Source: DASRCB01 sp035653295 (GTDB lineage: Bacteria; Acidobacteriota; Terriglobia; Bryobacterales; Bryobacteraceae). Taken from it: a stretch of 64,000 nt of DNA. The number at the start of each line of letters is the position of its first letter. Position 1 is the stretch's first letter. Shown one piece after another: positions 17,621-26,729 of the stretch. The translations under genes and the position numbers were made by a program. The notes beneath the pieces were generated by a model. The model ran no database searches. It saw only the letters and a program-made list of their open reading frames with translations, and was not told the DNA's origin. The stretch is taken from assembly GCA_035653295.1 (NCBI GenBank), contig DASRCB010000315.1:9687-73686 (forward strand). Reading direction: 5' to 3'.

Positions 17621-19111
17621 TCAGGCGACGACGGTGGGAGTCGCCGCTTCCACTTTCTCGGCCGGAACGTGGAAGCGGAATGTGCTTCCGGCTCCCGGCT
17701 CGCTCTCCACCGACAGGCTGCCGCCCATCATGTGGACCAGTTGACGGGAAATGGCCAGCCCCAGCCCCGTACCGCCATACCGTCGTGCGCGGCCGCCGTG
17801 CCGGAAGGCCTCGAACGCGGCTTCCTGTTGCTCCGCTGTCATTCCCACGCCGGTATCGGCGACGGTGAAAGCCAGCGAGCAGTGCCGTGTCGCGTTGGTG
17901 GTAACCTCCACTCGGACCCAAACCCTCCCGCGCTCGGTGAACTTGATGGCGTTTCCGACAAGGTTCACCACGACCTGCCGCAACCGGACCGGATCGATCA
18001 GCACGCATCGCGGCACGTCCTCCGCGATGTCGCAGGTCAGCTGCAGACCTTTATCGCTGGCCCATGGCGCCAGGGCGCTGACGATGTCCGTTACCGCGCG
18101 GCCGACATCCACGGCCTCCGGACTGAGCGGCAGTTGCCCGGCCTCGATGCGCGAGAAATCCAGCACGTCATCCAGCACGTTCAGCAGCGACCAGGCCGAA
18201 CCCTTCAGCGTTTGAAGGTAATCCCGTTGTTCGGTGTTCAGATGAGTGTCGAGCACCGCCTCGGCCATGCCGATAATCCCGTTCATCGGCGTGCGCAGGT
18301 CGTGGCTCATGTTGGAGAGGAACTCGCTCTTGCGCCGCGACGCCTGCTCCGCACGGCTCTTGGCCGATTCGAGCGCGACAATGGAGCGGACATGCAGCGC
18401 GGCCGCCTCTTCGGCATGCCGCCGCTGTTCATCGAGGCGGTCGGCATACGCGCGGAGCGCGCCATAAGCTGCCAGCGCGAATGACATGGACATCAGCATG
18501 AGCGTCTGACCGCCCGCGGGTTTGATGGTTTCCACCGCCGTCACGAGCGCGGCGCCGGCCACGAAATACGGCAGCGACCATACGCCGGCATGCCACCACT
18601 GCAGCGCTGCTTCACGCCAGCTCATGGCATCGATCAGCGACTGGCAGATGCTTCGGGCGATGCCGTACAGCACTGCCGCCACGGTCACCCGGATACAGAG
18701 CAGCGCGATAGGGCTGGTATCGAACGTCAGGATCCAGGCCGCCCCCGCGGAGCATACGGATATGCTTGCCGCGGATATGTTCAGGAGGATATCCAGCAAT
18801 CCGGATCGGCGATTCTCGCACCAGCGCGCCTGCAGCATTGCCACCACGATGGCCACAACGAGGACTTCCGGCAGTCTCATCTCGGCCATGGCCAGCAGCA
18901 TGAAGATGTCACTGGCGAAGATCTCACCGCGAATACCGGGAAGCGCGATAATCAGCGGAAAGCTGACCAGCAACATAGCAGCCAGGGCGAAGAAGAACAA
19001 GGGCTGCTCGACGCGAAAGGACGAGAACGCGTACAACACCGCAGCCGCGCCGGACGCCATCAGGGCCGGGCGGGAAAGGCGGAACAGGAGCGAGCGGTCC
19101 TTCATCTGCAC
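17621..19111 (-). CDS. Membrane sensor histidine kinase
   Basis: The 496-residue protein has an N-terminal region (about residues 15-225) of several hydrophobic helices, such as PLFFFALAAMLLVSFPLIIA and LPEVLVVAIVVAMLQ. A short coiled linker follows (225-260), then the HisKA domain with H270 in SNMSHDLRTPMNG. The ATPase domain has NLVGNAIKFTE, DTGVGM and GGTGLGLAISRQLV. No receiver domain is attached and no response regulator is adjacent, so it is an orphan kinase. The membrane part has no large periplasmic loop, suggesting sensing within the membrane. It is convergent with the HbpS-like gene. Confidence 0.9.
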   Translation of the reverse strand: MQMKDRSLLFRLSRPALMASGAAAVLYAFSSFRVEQPLFFFALAAMLLVSFPLIIALPGIRGEIFASDIFMLLAMAEMRLPEVLVVAIVVAMLQARWCENRRSGLLDILLNISAASISVCSAGAAWILTFDTSPIALLCIRVTVAAVLYGIARSICQSLIDAMSWREAALQWWHAGVWSLPYFVAGAALVTAVETIKPAGGQTLMLMSMSFALAAYGALRAYADRLDEQRRHAEEAAALHVRSIVALESAKSRAEQASRRKSEFLSNMSHDLRTPMNGIIGMAEAVLDTHLNTEQRDYLQTLKGSAWSLLNVLDDVLDFSRIEAGQLPLSPEAVDVGRAVTDIVSALAPWASDKGLQLTCDIAEDVPRCVLIDPVRLRQVVVNLVGNAIKFTERGRVWVRVEVTTNATRHCSLAFTVADTGVGMTAEQQEAAFEAFRHGGRARRYGGTGLGLAISRQLVHMMGGSLSVESEPGAGSTFRFHVPAEKVEAATPTVVA

Positions 19112-19205
19112 ACGGATGCCAGAGTTCCCATCGACATCGCAGGGCAGGCGCCCGCTGAGCAGTTTCCCTGAAACACTTCTCAGGCTTTCTCCTGGGGAGG
19201 TACCC

Positions 19206-19211
19206 TAAAAT
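19206..19211 (+). promoter_or_regulatory. TAAAAT -10 hexamer for the FAD monooxygenase gene
   Basis: TAAAAT lies nine bases before the ATG at 19221, the same spacing as at vapB. No Shine-Dalgarno sequence lies between them, so a leaderless transcript is likely. No clear -35 is seen. Confidence 0.4.
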
Positions 19212-19220
19212 ACCGACGGC

Positions 19221-20468
19221 ATGGGCGCTGTGATCGAAACTCACTGCTGTATTGCGGGAGGCGGACCGGCGGGCATGATGCTCGCCTTCCTGCTGGCGCG
19301 CATGGGCGTCGAAGTCGTGGTGCTCGAGAAGCACCGGGATTTCCTGCGCGACTTTCGCGGTGACACAATCCATCCCTCGACCCTGCAACTCATGCACGAG
19401 CTCGGGCTGCTGGACGAATTTCTGCGCTGCCCGCATCAGGAAATCAGCGAGCTTGCCGGCCAGGTCGGCGCGGAAAAAGTCACGATCGCGGATTTCACCC
19501 ATCTGCCCACGTTCTGTCGTTTTCTGGTTCTGATGCCGCAGTGGGACTTTCTCGATTTCATGAAAGCGCACGCGCAGCGCTACCCCGAGTTCCGTTTGCT
19601 GATGCAGGCCGAAGTAACGGACGTGATCGAGGAAAACGGAAGCATCGCGGGCGTGCGCGCCAACACGCCTGACGGGCCGCTCGAGGTCCGCGCCATGCTG
19701 ACCGTCGGCGCCGACGGCCGGCACTCAATGGTCCGCCAACGGGCCGGCCTGAAAGTGATCGATCTCGGCGCGCCCATGGACGTGCTGTGGATGCGGCTCA
19801 GCCGCCGGCCCGGCGATCCGGGACAAACGTTTGGGCATTTCGACCAGGGGCGGATCCTGATCCTGCTGAACCGGGACGAGTACTGGCAGGTCGCCTTCGT
19901 AATTCCCAAAGGCGCCGCCGGCCGCGTGCGCGAGAAAGGCCTCGATGCGTTTCGCAGCGAGCTGGTCGCGTTAGAACCTTTTCTGCGCGACCGTGTGGAC
20001 GAATTGCGCGACTGGAAGGACGTCAGCGTGCTCACTGTCACCGTGGATCGCCTTGAGAAGTGGAGCCGGCCTGGCCTGCTGTGCATTGGCGATGCGGCGC
20101 ATGCGATGTCTCCCATTGGGGGCGTTGGAATCAATCTCGCCATTCAGGACGCAGTGGCCACGGCAAATCTTCTCGGGCGAATCCTGCTGAGTCGCGCGCC
20201 ATCGGATAGCAAATTGCAGGCACTACAGAAGCGCCGCTCATTCCCCACCCGGGCCACGCAGCGTGTCCAGATCGAAATACAGAACAGGATTATCCGCAAC
20301 GTGCTCGCAAATACGGGCCCGCTCACGCCGCCCTGGCCGCTGGAACTGCTGGCCCGGTGGCCCTGGCTGCGCCGCTGGCCGGCGCGTGCCGTGGGCCTCG
20401 GCTTCCGCCCCGAACACGTAGAAACCCCGGAAGTTGCCCCGGCGCAGCAGAGGGCCGGCTTTGGATGA
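19221..20468 (+). CDS. FAD-dependent monooxygenase (PHBH/UbiH-like)
   Basis: A 415-residue flavoprotein of the aromatic hydroxylase superfamily. It has the Rossmann dinucleotide motif CIAGGGPAGMMLAFLLARMG at the start, the second FAD motif LTVGADGRHSMVR, and GDAAHAMSPIGGVGINLAIQ around the active site. Members hydroxylate phenols, quinone precursors or polyketides using NAD(P)H and O2. The substrate cannot be deduced. The gene has its own -10 and precedes the nine-heme cytochrome gene by 48 bases. Confidence 0.88.
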   Translation: MGAVIETHCCIAGGGPAGMMLAFLLARMGVEVVVLEKHRDFLRDFRGDTIHPSTLQLMHELGLLDEFLRCPHQEISELAGQVGAEKVTIADFTHLPTFCRFLVLMPQWDFLDFMKAHAQRYPEFRLLMQAEVTDVIEENGSIAGVRANTPDGPLEVRAMLTVGADGRHSMVRQRAGLKVIDLGAPMDVLWMRLSRRPGDPGQTFGHFDQGRILILLNRDEYWQVAFVIPKGAAGRVREKGLDAFRSELVALEPFLRDRVDELRDWKDVSVLTVTVDRLEKWSRPGLLCIGDAAHAMSPIGGVGINLAIQDAVATANLLGRILLSRAPSDSKLQALQKRRSFPTRATQRVQIEIQNRIIRNVLANTGPLTPPWPLELLARWPWLRRWPARAVGLGFRPEHVETPEVAPAQQRAGFG

Positions 20469-20516
20469 GAAAGCCTCGCCCCTGCCGGGACTCAATTCAT
20501 AGACTTCCGAACAACC

Positions 20517-22187
20517 ATGAATTGCTTCAGGGTGGCCGTTGCCTGGGCCCTGTGGTGTGCGGTTATTTTTGCGCAGGCGCCGGACAACAGCGTCTGCGCC
20601 GCATGTCATGCAGACCAGGTAGAGAAGCTCGGGGCCAGCGCGCATTCCGGCGTGGCCTGCGCCAGTTGTCATGCGAAGCACGAGGACTACCCCCACCCGG
20701 AAGGCGTAGCCAAACCGAAATGCGAGCAGTGCCATGCGTCGGAGGTGCGGCGCTGGTCGGCCAGCAAGCACGCCGACGCAAGAGCCCATGGAAAGAACGC
20801 GCCCGACTGCGCGGTGTGCCATGGCAGCCCGCATGAGCTGAGGCTGACCGGCACGGTCGCGTTTCGCACTGCCATTCCGAAGTTATGCGGCTCCTGCCAT
20901 GGGACACAGGCCGCGCAGTATTCGGAGAGCGTGCACGGCCAGGCGCTGGCCAAAGGGATTGTCGCGGCGCCGGTGTGCAGCTCCTGCCATCCAGCGCATG
21001 ACGTGCTACCACCCGCGGCGGCGGCGTCCTCGGTGAACCCGGTGCACGTTCCGGAAACCTGCGGGCGCTGCCACGGCGATGTACGCCTGGCACAGCAGTT
21101 CAACATGCCGCGCGATGCGGTGGTCAGTTTTGACGCCTCGTTTCACGGGCTGGCCCTGAAAGCAGGCCGGCAGTCGGTGGCCAACTGCGCCAGTTGCCAC
21201 GGATTCCACGATATCCTGCCGTCCTCGGATCCGCGCTCCAGCATCAATGCGAAAAACGTGCGCAACACGTGCGGTAAGTGCCACACCGGCGCCGGCGCGC
21301 GATTCGCGATCGGACGCGTGCACTGGAGCGCGGGCCGCCGCGAGCCCGGGGCGGTTCGCTGGATTCGTGTGGCGTATGCGGTCCTCATTCCAGCGGTGAT
21401 CGGCTTCATGTTCGTGAACGTCGCCGGCGATTGGATGCGCAAGGTGCTGCCACGCTTTTTCCGCCGCAAGCGCGTCGCGGCGATCGTTCCCTACACGCCG
21501 CGTCCGCGTATGCGCATGCCGCTTCCGGAGCGCGTCCAGCACTGGCTGTTGATGGGCAGCTTCACCGTGCTCGCGTGGAGCGGGTTCGCACTCGTGTATC
21601 CGGATTACTGGTGGGCGCGGCCCATCTCATACTGGGAAACCACATGGCCGCTGCGCGGGATCGTGCATCGCATTGCCGCCACGGTGTTCGTAATCCTGTG
21701 CTCCGCCCACATCATCGGGATCGTCACCGACGCCAAAGTACGCCGCCGCTGGAAAACCGTGATTCCCCGCCACCGCGATATACCGGAGGCTGTCGGAACC
21801 TTCGCCTACAACGTCGGCCTGCGGAAGACGCCGCCAATGGTTTGGCCGCACGCCTGGATTGCCAAAGCCGAATACTGGGCGCTGGTTTGGGGCGCGCTGC
21901 TGATGTCCCTTACCGGCGCAATGCTGTGGGCCAACACATTTTTCCTGCGCTGGGCGCCACGCACGTGGCTCGACGTGGCGACCGCCATTCATTTCTACGA
22001 AGCCGTTCTGGCGACGCTCGCCATCCTGGTGTGGCACATGTACTATGTGATGTTCGACCCCGATGTGTACCCCATGGAGCCGTCGTGGCTCACCGGCTAC
22101 AGCGTGAGGCGGCACGCCGCCGAGAACGGCTCAGGCGCTAGCCATTCGACGGGTCCCGCTGGCGAGTATTCGCCACGCCCGAAATGA
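20517..22187 (+). CDS. Nine-heme c-type cytochrome fused to a membrane b-type cytochrome (CbcL-like architecture)
   Basis: The 556-residue protein has a signal peptide (about 1-20) and a periplasmic domain with nine CXXCH sites at residues 27, 48, 69, 98, 124, 154, 182, 224 and 252. Several helices then form a b-type cytochrome resembling the FdnI/HydC gamma subunit: AYAVLIPAVIGFMFV near 287, HWLLMGSFTVLAWSGFALVY near 342, HRIAATVFVILCSAHIIGIV, and a final HFYEAVLATLAILVWHMYYV. Histidines lie in or near the helices as needed for b hemes. Geobacter CbcL has the same nine-heme plus diheme-b layout and oxidises menaquinol for low-potential Fe(III) reduction. Quinol-to-periplasm electron transfer is therefore inferred. 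The electron acceptor is unknown. Confidence 0.85.
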   Translation: MNCFRVAVAWALWCAVIFAQAPDNSVCAACHADQVEKLGASAHSGVACASCHAKHEDYPHPEGVAKPKCEQCHASEVRRWSASKHADARAHGKNAPDCAVCHGSPHELRLTGTVAFRTAIPKLCGSCHGTQAAQYSESVHGQALAKGIVAAPVCSSCHPAHDVLPPAAAASSVNPVHVPETCGRCHGDVRLAQQFNMPRDAVVSFDASFHGLALKAGRQSVANCASCHGFHDILPSSDPRSSINAKNVRNTCGKCHTGAGARFAIGRVHWSAGRREPGAVRWIRVAYAVLIPAVIGFMFVNVAGDWMRKVLPRFFRRKRVAAIVPYTPRPRMRMPLPERVQHWLLMGSFTVLAWSGFALVYPDYWWARPISYWETTWPLRGIVHRIAATVFVILCSAHIIGIVTDAKVRRRWKTVIPRHRDIPEAVGTFAYNVGLRKTPPMVWPHAWIAKAEYWALVWGALLMSLTGAMLWANTFFLRWAPRTWLDVATAIHFYEAVLATLAILVWHMYYVMFDPDVYPMEPSWLTGYSVRRHAAENGSGASHSTGPAGEYSPRPK

Positions 22188-22314
22188 TGCCGATCCCGAT
22201 AAGCACCACGACCCCGACGCCGATCCACATGGCTGGCACGTGCAGCAGATAAGCAGCCATAGCCAGACCCACAATCAAAACCACGAAGCCAAGTACATAC
22301 AGCCCGAAAGACAT
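22138..22314 (-). CDS. Small two-helix membrane protein, antisense to the end of the cytochrome gene
   Basis: A 58-codon reading frame starting MSFGLYVLGFVVLIVGLAMA and continuing with LHVPAMWIGVGVVVLIGIGI, then a short polar tail ending RDPSNG. Two hydrophobic helices are obvious. A strong GGAGGAG lies about six bases before the ATG, which supports real translation. The last 50 bases overlap the 3' end of the cytochrome gene on the opposite strand. The sequence resembles small conserved membrane proteins of unknown function. No role is proposed. Confidence 0.7.
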   Translation of the reverse strand: MSFGLYVLGFVVLIVGLAMAAYLLHVPAMWIGVGVVVLIGIGIISGVANTRQRDPSNG

Positions 22315-22386
22315 GCCGTTCTCCTCCGCCGAAGTTCGAGCAAGACTGCTGCCAACGCCGTAAGTCGCTGCAGCGCCGTGAGTACA

Positions 22387-22415
22387 TGCACACCAGGCAC
22401 GAGCTTCGTTACAAT
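22387..22415 (+). promoter_or_regulatory. Promoter for the phytoene-desaturase-like gene
   Basis: TGCACA (22387-22392) and TACAAT (22410-22415) are 17 bases apart. Transcription would begin near 22422, exactly at the in-frame TTG chosen as the start codon. Confidence 0.45.
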
Positions 22416-22421
22416 GCGGAA

Positions 22422-24020
22422 TTGAAAAAATTCGATGTAATCATCATCGGCGGCGGCCACAACGGGCTGGTCTGCGCGGCCTATCTCGCGCGCGGGGGTA
22501 AAAAAATCCTGGTACTCGAACGCCGCGAGTTGCTGGGCGGCTGCGCCGTCACGGAAGAGGTCTGGCCCGGCTATCGGATCTCGACAGCGGCATACCTGAC
22601 CAGCCTGTTGCAGGAGCGGATCATCCGCGAGCTCGACCTGCCTCGGTACGGCTATGTGGTGGACGCCAAGGATCCATCCTTCTTTTCGGCGTTCCCTGAT
22701 GACCGCTACCTGTTCTTCTGGCAGGATGCGACGCGGACGCTGGAGGAGATCGCAAAGTTCTCGCGGCGCGACGCGGAGCGATTCACCGAATACGAAAATT
22801 ATCTGGAGCGGCTGTCGGCGGCGGTGGAGAGTCTGCTGCTGACTACCCCTCCCGAGTTTCCGCCGCACGGCGTGGGCGACTTTCTCGATTACCTGAAGCT
22901 CGCGGCCAGACACCGCAAGCTCAAAGCAGCGGACATCGCCGGGCTGGTGAAGATCTTCACCATGAGCGCATCCGATTTCCTGGACGAGTGGTTCGAATCG
23001 GAGCAGTTAAAGGTCACGCTGGCCACCGACGCGGTGATCGGCGCCAATGGCGGCCCGCGTTCTGCCGGCACGGCGTACATCCTGCTGCACCACGTCATGG
23101 GCAAGGTGGCCGGCCACCGCGGGCTGTGGGGCTTTGTGCGCGGGGGCATGGGCGCGGTGTCGAACGCCATTGCCGACGCGGCGCGCGCCGCCGGAGCGCA
23201 CATCCGGACGAACGCTCCCGTGGACAGCATCCGCCTCGAGGGCGGCCGGGCGCGGGGCGTGGTGCTGGCCGGGGGTGAGGAGATCGATGCCGATATCGTC
23301 GCCAGTAACGTGGATCCGAAGACCACGTTCCTGCGCCTGATCGAGCCCGGCGCTCTGGAGCAGATCGACCGCGCGTTCACGGAACGCATTCGCCGCTATC
23401 GCAGTGAAGGAACCTCCTGCAAGATCAACCTCGCGCTGCGCGCGCTTCCTTCATTTCGCGCGCTGCCCGGCGCTCCCGGCCCTCAGCATCGCGCGACGAT
23501 GCATATCTGCCCGTCGGTAGAGTACGTTGAGCGCGCCTGGGATGACGCGAAATACGGCCGGCCATCGCGCAACCCGCTGCTGGAGCTGACCGTGCCCACG
23601 ATGTACGACCCGTCGCTCGCTCCGCCGGACCGGCATGTCATGGGCATTTTCCTTCAGTACGCGCCGTATACGCTCAAAGACGGTACCTGGGACGAGCTGC
23701 GCGAGCCGTTCGCCATGCGCGTGTTCGAGCTGATCGAGGAGTACGCTCCCGGCTTTCGCGAGCTGATCGAGCATTACCAGATCCTCACTCCGCCCGATCT
23801 GGAGCGGCGCTTCGGCATACACGGCGGCAACATCTTCCACGGCGAGATGAGTCTCGACCAGATGTTCGTGATGCGGCCTGTCCCCGGAGCGGCGCGTTAT
23901 AAGACGCCGGTGCGCGGTTTGTATCTGTGTGGGTCCGGGGCGCATCCGGGCGGCGGTGTGATGGGGGCCCCGGGTTACAACGCCGCACGCGAGATTCTGA
24001 GAAGCGGCGCGTCGTGGTGA
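22422..24020 (+). CDS. Phytoene desaturase/PYROXD2-like FAD-dependent oxidoreductase
   Basis: A 532-residue flavoprotein of the carotenoid-oxidoreductase superfamily. From the TTG at 22422 it reads MKKFDVIIIGGGHNGLVCAA, placing the GxGxxG motif at the usual distance from the start. An upstream ATG at 22386 adds 12 residues but lies before the probable promoter. Other features are LLGGCAVTEEVWPGYRISTA and the C-terminal FAD motif LCGSGAHPGGGVMGAPGYNA. Relatives include PYROXD2 and carotenoid desaturases. No carotenoid genes are adjacent, so the substrate is open. Confidence 0.88.
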   Translation: MKKFDVIIIGGGHNGLVCAAYLARGGKKILVLERRELLGGCAVTEEVWPGYRISTAAYLTSLLQERIIRELDLPRYGYVVDAKDPSFFSAFPDDRYLFFWQDATRTLEEIAKFSRRDAERFTEYENYLERLSAAVESLLLTTPPEFPPHGVGDFLDYLKLAARHRKLKAADIAGLVKIFTMSASDFLDEWFESEQLKVTLATDAVIGANGGPRSAGTAYILLHHVMGKVAGHRGLWGFVRGGMGAVSNAIADAARAAGAHIRTNAPVDSIRLEGGRARGVVLAGGEEIDADIVASNVDPKTTFLRLIEPGALEQIDRAFTERIRRYRSEGTSCKINLALRALPSFRALPGAPGPQHRATMHICPSVEYVERAWDDAKYGRPSRNPLLELTVPTMYDPSLAPPDRHVMGIFLQYAPYTLKDGTWDELREPFAMRVFELIEEYAPGFRELIEHYQILTPPDLERRFGIHGGNIFHGEMSLDQMFVMRPVPGAARYKTPVRGLYLCGSGAHPGGGVMGAPGYNAAREILRSGASW

Positions 24021-24080
24021 AAACGAGGCCCTGAAGTTCTCACCGGCGCGAACCGATATAGGGGTTACGTAGAAACCCTT

Positions 24081-24938
24081 ATGGTGACCCTGTGCACGGC
24101 GACGGTGCTGAAGCGGCTGGATAAACTGCCGACGCTCTCACCCATGGTGATGCGCCTCGCGCAGGAACTCGCACACCGCGATACCGACGGCAAACATCTT
24201 GCGACCCTGATCGAAAAAGACGCCGTGCTGTGTGCGCAGGTGCTCAAAGCAGCCAATTCAGCCATGTACTCGCGCCGCGGGAAGATAAGCTCCGTGCCGC
24301 AGGCGGTGGCTTTTCTGGGATTGAGCAAGCTGCGGCGGCTGGCTCTGGGGTTTTCGCTCTCGAACTTCTTCGGCCGCATGCGCGCCGCGAGCTCATGGTC
24401 GGCCACACGCTTCAATCTGCACGCTCTGGCGGTGGCCACTCTGGCCGATATGGTGGCGGCGCGCACGCGCGTCCCGGGAGCGGAGAACGCCTTCATCTGC
24501 GCTCTCCTTCATGACATCGGTAAGCTGGCGATCGCCGTGACTTCACCCGAAGAGTATGACGTGATCGCGGCGTACTGCTCGTCGCATGCCACCGGGCCGC
24601 TGGAATTTGAGCGACAGATTCTGGGCATCGACCATGCCGAGCTGTCGGGGATCATCGTGGCGCGATGGGATCTGCCGGCCGAGTTGCAGCAGGGAGTCGC
24701 GTATCATCATGAGCCGCACAAGCGGCCGCGCGCGGCCGGCCGGGAGCACGAGCTTCACCTGTGCGACCTCATCTTCACGGCGAACTCGGCGGCGCGCGCG
24801 CTGGGGATGGTGGTGGAAGCAATTCCGCAGGTCAGCAACGGCGCGCCCGAATTGTCGCTGCCGGGGCACGATTTGCCGAGCAAGGAAATTCTCGGGGAAT
24901 TCCAGGACGAGTGGCTGCGCACCTGCGCGGCGCTGTAA
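24081..24938 (+). CDS. HDOD-domain signalling protein
   Basis: The 285-residue protein consists mainly of an HDOD domain: KLPTLSPMVMRLAQEL, LIEKDAVLCAQVLKAANSAM and AVAFLGLSKLRRLALGFSLS. It also keeps an HD-like pair, FICALLHDIGKLAI. HDOD proteins act as signalling or scaffold proteins in motility, cell-cycle or stress control and usually have no phosphodiesterase activity. No GGDEF or EAL domain is attached. It converges on the ankyrin gene, with three bases between the stop codons. Confidence 0.88.
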   Translation: MVTLCTATVLKRLDKLPTLSPMVMRLAQELAHRDTDGKHLATLIEKDAVLCAQVLKAANSAMYSRRGKISSVPQAVAFLGLSKLRRLALGFSLSNFFGRMRAASSWSATRFNLHALAVATLADMVAARTRVPGAENAFICALLHDIGKLAIAVTSPEEYDVIAAYCSSHATGPLEFERQILGIDHAELSGIIVARWDLPAELQQGVAYHHEPHKRPRAAGREHELHLCDLIFTANSAARALGMVVEAIPQVSNGAPELSLPGHDLPSKEILGEFQDEWLRTCAAL

Positions 24939-24941
24939 GTC

Positions 24942-26555
24942 TCAGCCGCCGTACTTTCTGAGCACCGCCCGCATTGCTGTGTGTCCCATCTTGTCCGCCC
25001 AGGCGGCTGGGCGAGCCCACGGCTCAGCGGCGGCCTCGATCGGATCGGCGCCATGTTCGAGCAGGACTCGGGCGACCTCGGCGCGGCCCCAGCGGCAGGC
25101 CCAGCCCAGGGGCGTGCTCTCCAGAATGGTGTCTCGCACGGCGAGGCCGGCGCCGGCCTCCAGCAACACGCGCGCGAACGCCAGGGCTTCTTCCTCCGTG
25201 ACGTGCTCGGCCATGGCGCCGACCTCATGCAGGGCTGTCTGTCCGAAGCTCCCGGTCAGATTCGGGTTGCAGCGCTCGAGGATCAGCTGGAAGCAGGTCA
25301 GGTAGGTTGACCGGTCGAATTCGCGATTGCCCGCGTCCAACCACGGGATGTGATGCCAGAAGCTCAGCGGCTCCGTCAGGAGGCGGAACCACCGTTCGTC
25401 GTCGCGGGACCAGTCGGTGCGCGCGAGAGCCATGCGCACGATCTCCGGATCGCCTCCGAGCGCGCCAAAGCGAAGCACCTCCTCCACGAGCTTCTGTTCG
25501 GATGAGCTCCGGGCGAGCATCTCTCGCGTCAGATCCGTTCGACGGTAAAGCGCGGCGGTGTCGGCGGTCACGATGCCCCCGTGCTGCCGCAGGAACTCGA
25601 CCATCTCCCATTGTTTGTGGCTGAACGCGCTGTGCACGGCGGAGCCGCTGGAATCGACGTGCACGTTCGGATCCGCGCCGCGCTCGAGCAGCAGGGCGGC
25701 CATATCGATCCGGCCCAGCGCCGCGCAGTGCCACAGTGGATATCCCTGCGAATAAGCCACCCAGTCGCCCTCTCCGGACGAGACCCGTTCGTCGGGGTCG
25801 AAGCCGAAGTCGAGCAGCAGGCGAAGCGCGTGCGGCTGATCATGGCGCACGGCGACGGTGAGCAGACCGCCATTGTTCCAGCGAACGACATTGACGAGCG
25901 AGCCTTCGCCATGGCGGGCGCGGAGCCACTCCAGATCCCCTGCCGCGACAGCCGCACGCGCCGGCTCGTCGACGGGTTGTGCCGCGTCAGGCGCGTCGGA
26001 TCCGGGATGCGCGCGGCGCGCGGCTTCCTCTTCCTCGATAATCGCGACAATTTCGTCGTATCCGCGCTCTTTCGCGATGGTCCACGCCGATGTCGCGTCG
26101 CGGTGCGGGTGGATGCCGCGCCGCGCGCTCGCGCCGTGGCGCATCAGCAGGCGAACCATACGGGGCAGCCGCTCCATGACGGCGAAGTGGACCGGGCGAC
26201 GCTCGTCGGCGTATGACATGGCAAGGTCGGCGAGCTCCGGCCGCGCGTCCAGCATTGCCTCGACGCGAGCCAGATCGTCGGCCTTGACGGCGTCGGCAAG
26301 ACGGCGGAGAGTGACGCCGTCGACATAGGCCCTGAGTTTGCGCCAGCTCTCGAACCCATAGCTTCGGGCAACGACAAGCTGTGCGTGGTGAAGCGCGAAT
26401 TTCGCCGCTTCAGCCCCGTGATAATGGGCGCCGACTTCCCTGACGGCCGCGGCGTCTCCGGCCAGAAAGCCGCGCAGCAGCTCCTTCGCCTGACGCCTGA
26501 GTTGTTCGAGATCGGGATGCTCCCGCATTCGGCGGGTAGGCACGGTTCGTTTCAC
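24942..26555 (-). CDS. Ankyrin-repeat protein
   Basis: A 537-residue cytoplasmic protein with several ankyrin repeats, for example HFAVMERLPRMVRLLMRHGA, LWHCAALGRIDMAALLLERG, LGWACRWGRAEVARVLLEHG. The N-terminal module (HPDLEQLRRQAKELLRGFLA, ARSYGFESWRKLRAYVDG) is common to a bacterial ankyrin family of unknown role. The start is the GTG at 26555, with AAGGAG five bases upstream; the longer frame from 26609 lacks such a site. It has no signal peptide. The binding partner is unknown. Confidence 0.85.
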   Translation of the reverse strand: MKRTVPTRRMREHPDLEQLRRQAKELLRGFLAGDAAAVREVGAHYHGAEAAKFALHHAQLVVARSYGFESWRKLRAYVDGVTLRRLADAVKADDLARVEAMLDARPELADLAMSYADERRPVHFAVMERLPRMVRLLMRHGASARRGIHPHRDATSAWTIAKERGYDEIVAIIEEEEAARRAHPGSDAPDAAQPVDEPARAAVAAGDLEWLRARHGEGSLVNVVRWNNGGLLTVAVRHDQPHALRLLLDFGFDPDERVSSGEGDWVAYSQGYPLWHCAALGRIDMAALLLERGADPNVHVDSSGSAVHSAFSHKQWEMVEFLRQHGGIVTADTAALYRRTDLTREMLARSSSEQKLVEEVLRFGALGGDPEIVRMALARTDWSRDDERWFRLLTEPLSFWHHIPWLDAGNREFDRSTYLTCFQLILERCNPNLTGSFGQTALHEVGAMAEHVTEEEALAFARVLLEAGAGLAVRDTILESTPLGWACRWGRAEVARVLLEHGADPIEAAAEPWARPAAWADKMGHTAMRAVLRKYGG

Positions 26556-26729
26556 ATGAGCTCCTTTCCAGCGCCCGGTGTCCGCTCGCCTGGGCAGAAA
26601 AGAGTTCATGGAACACTGACGGGAGAACGATAGATCAGGGGGACGCAGTCCTTTCCGCGGACACGGCGGCGCCCTGAAAGCGCCAGCAGTCAGGTTAGCA
26701 TTTCCGGCGCCGTAAAACGCCCGCCAAGG

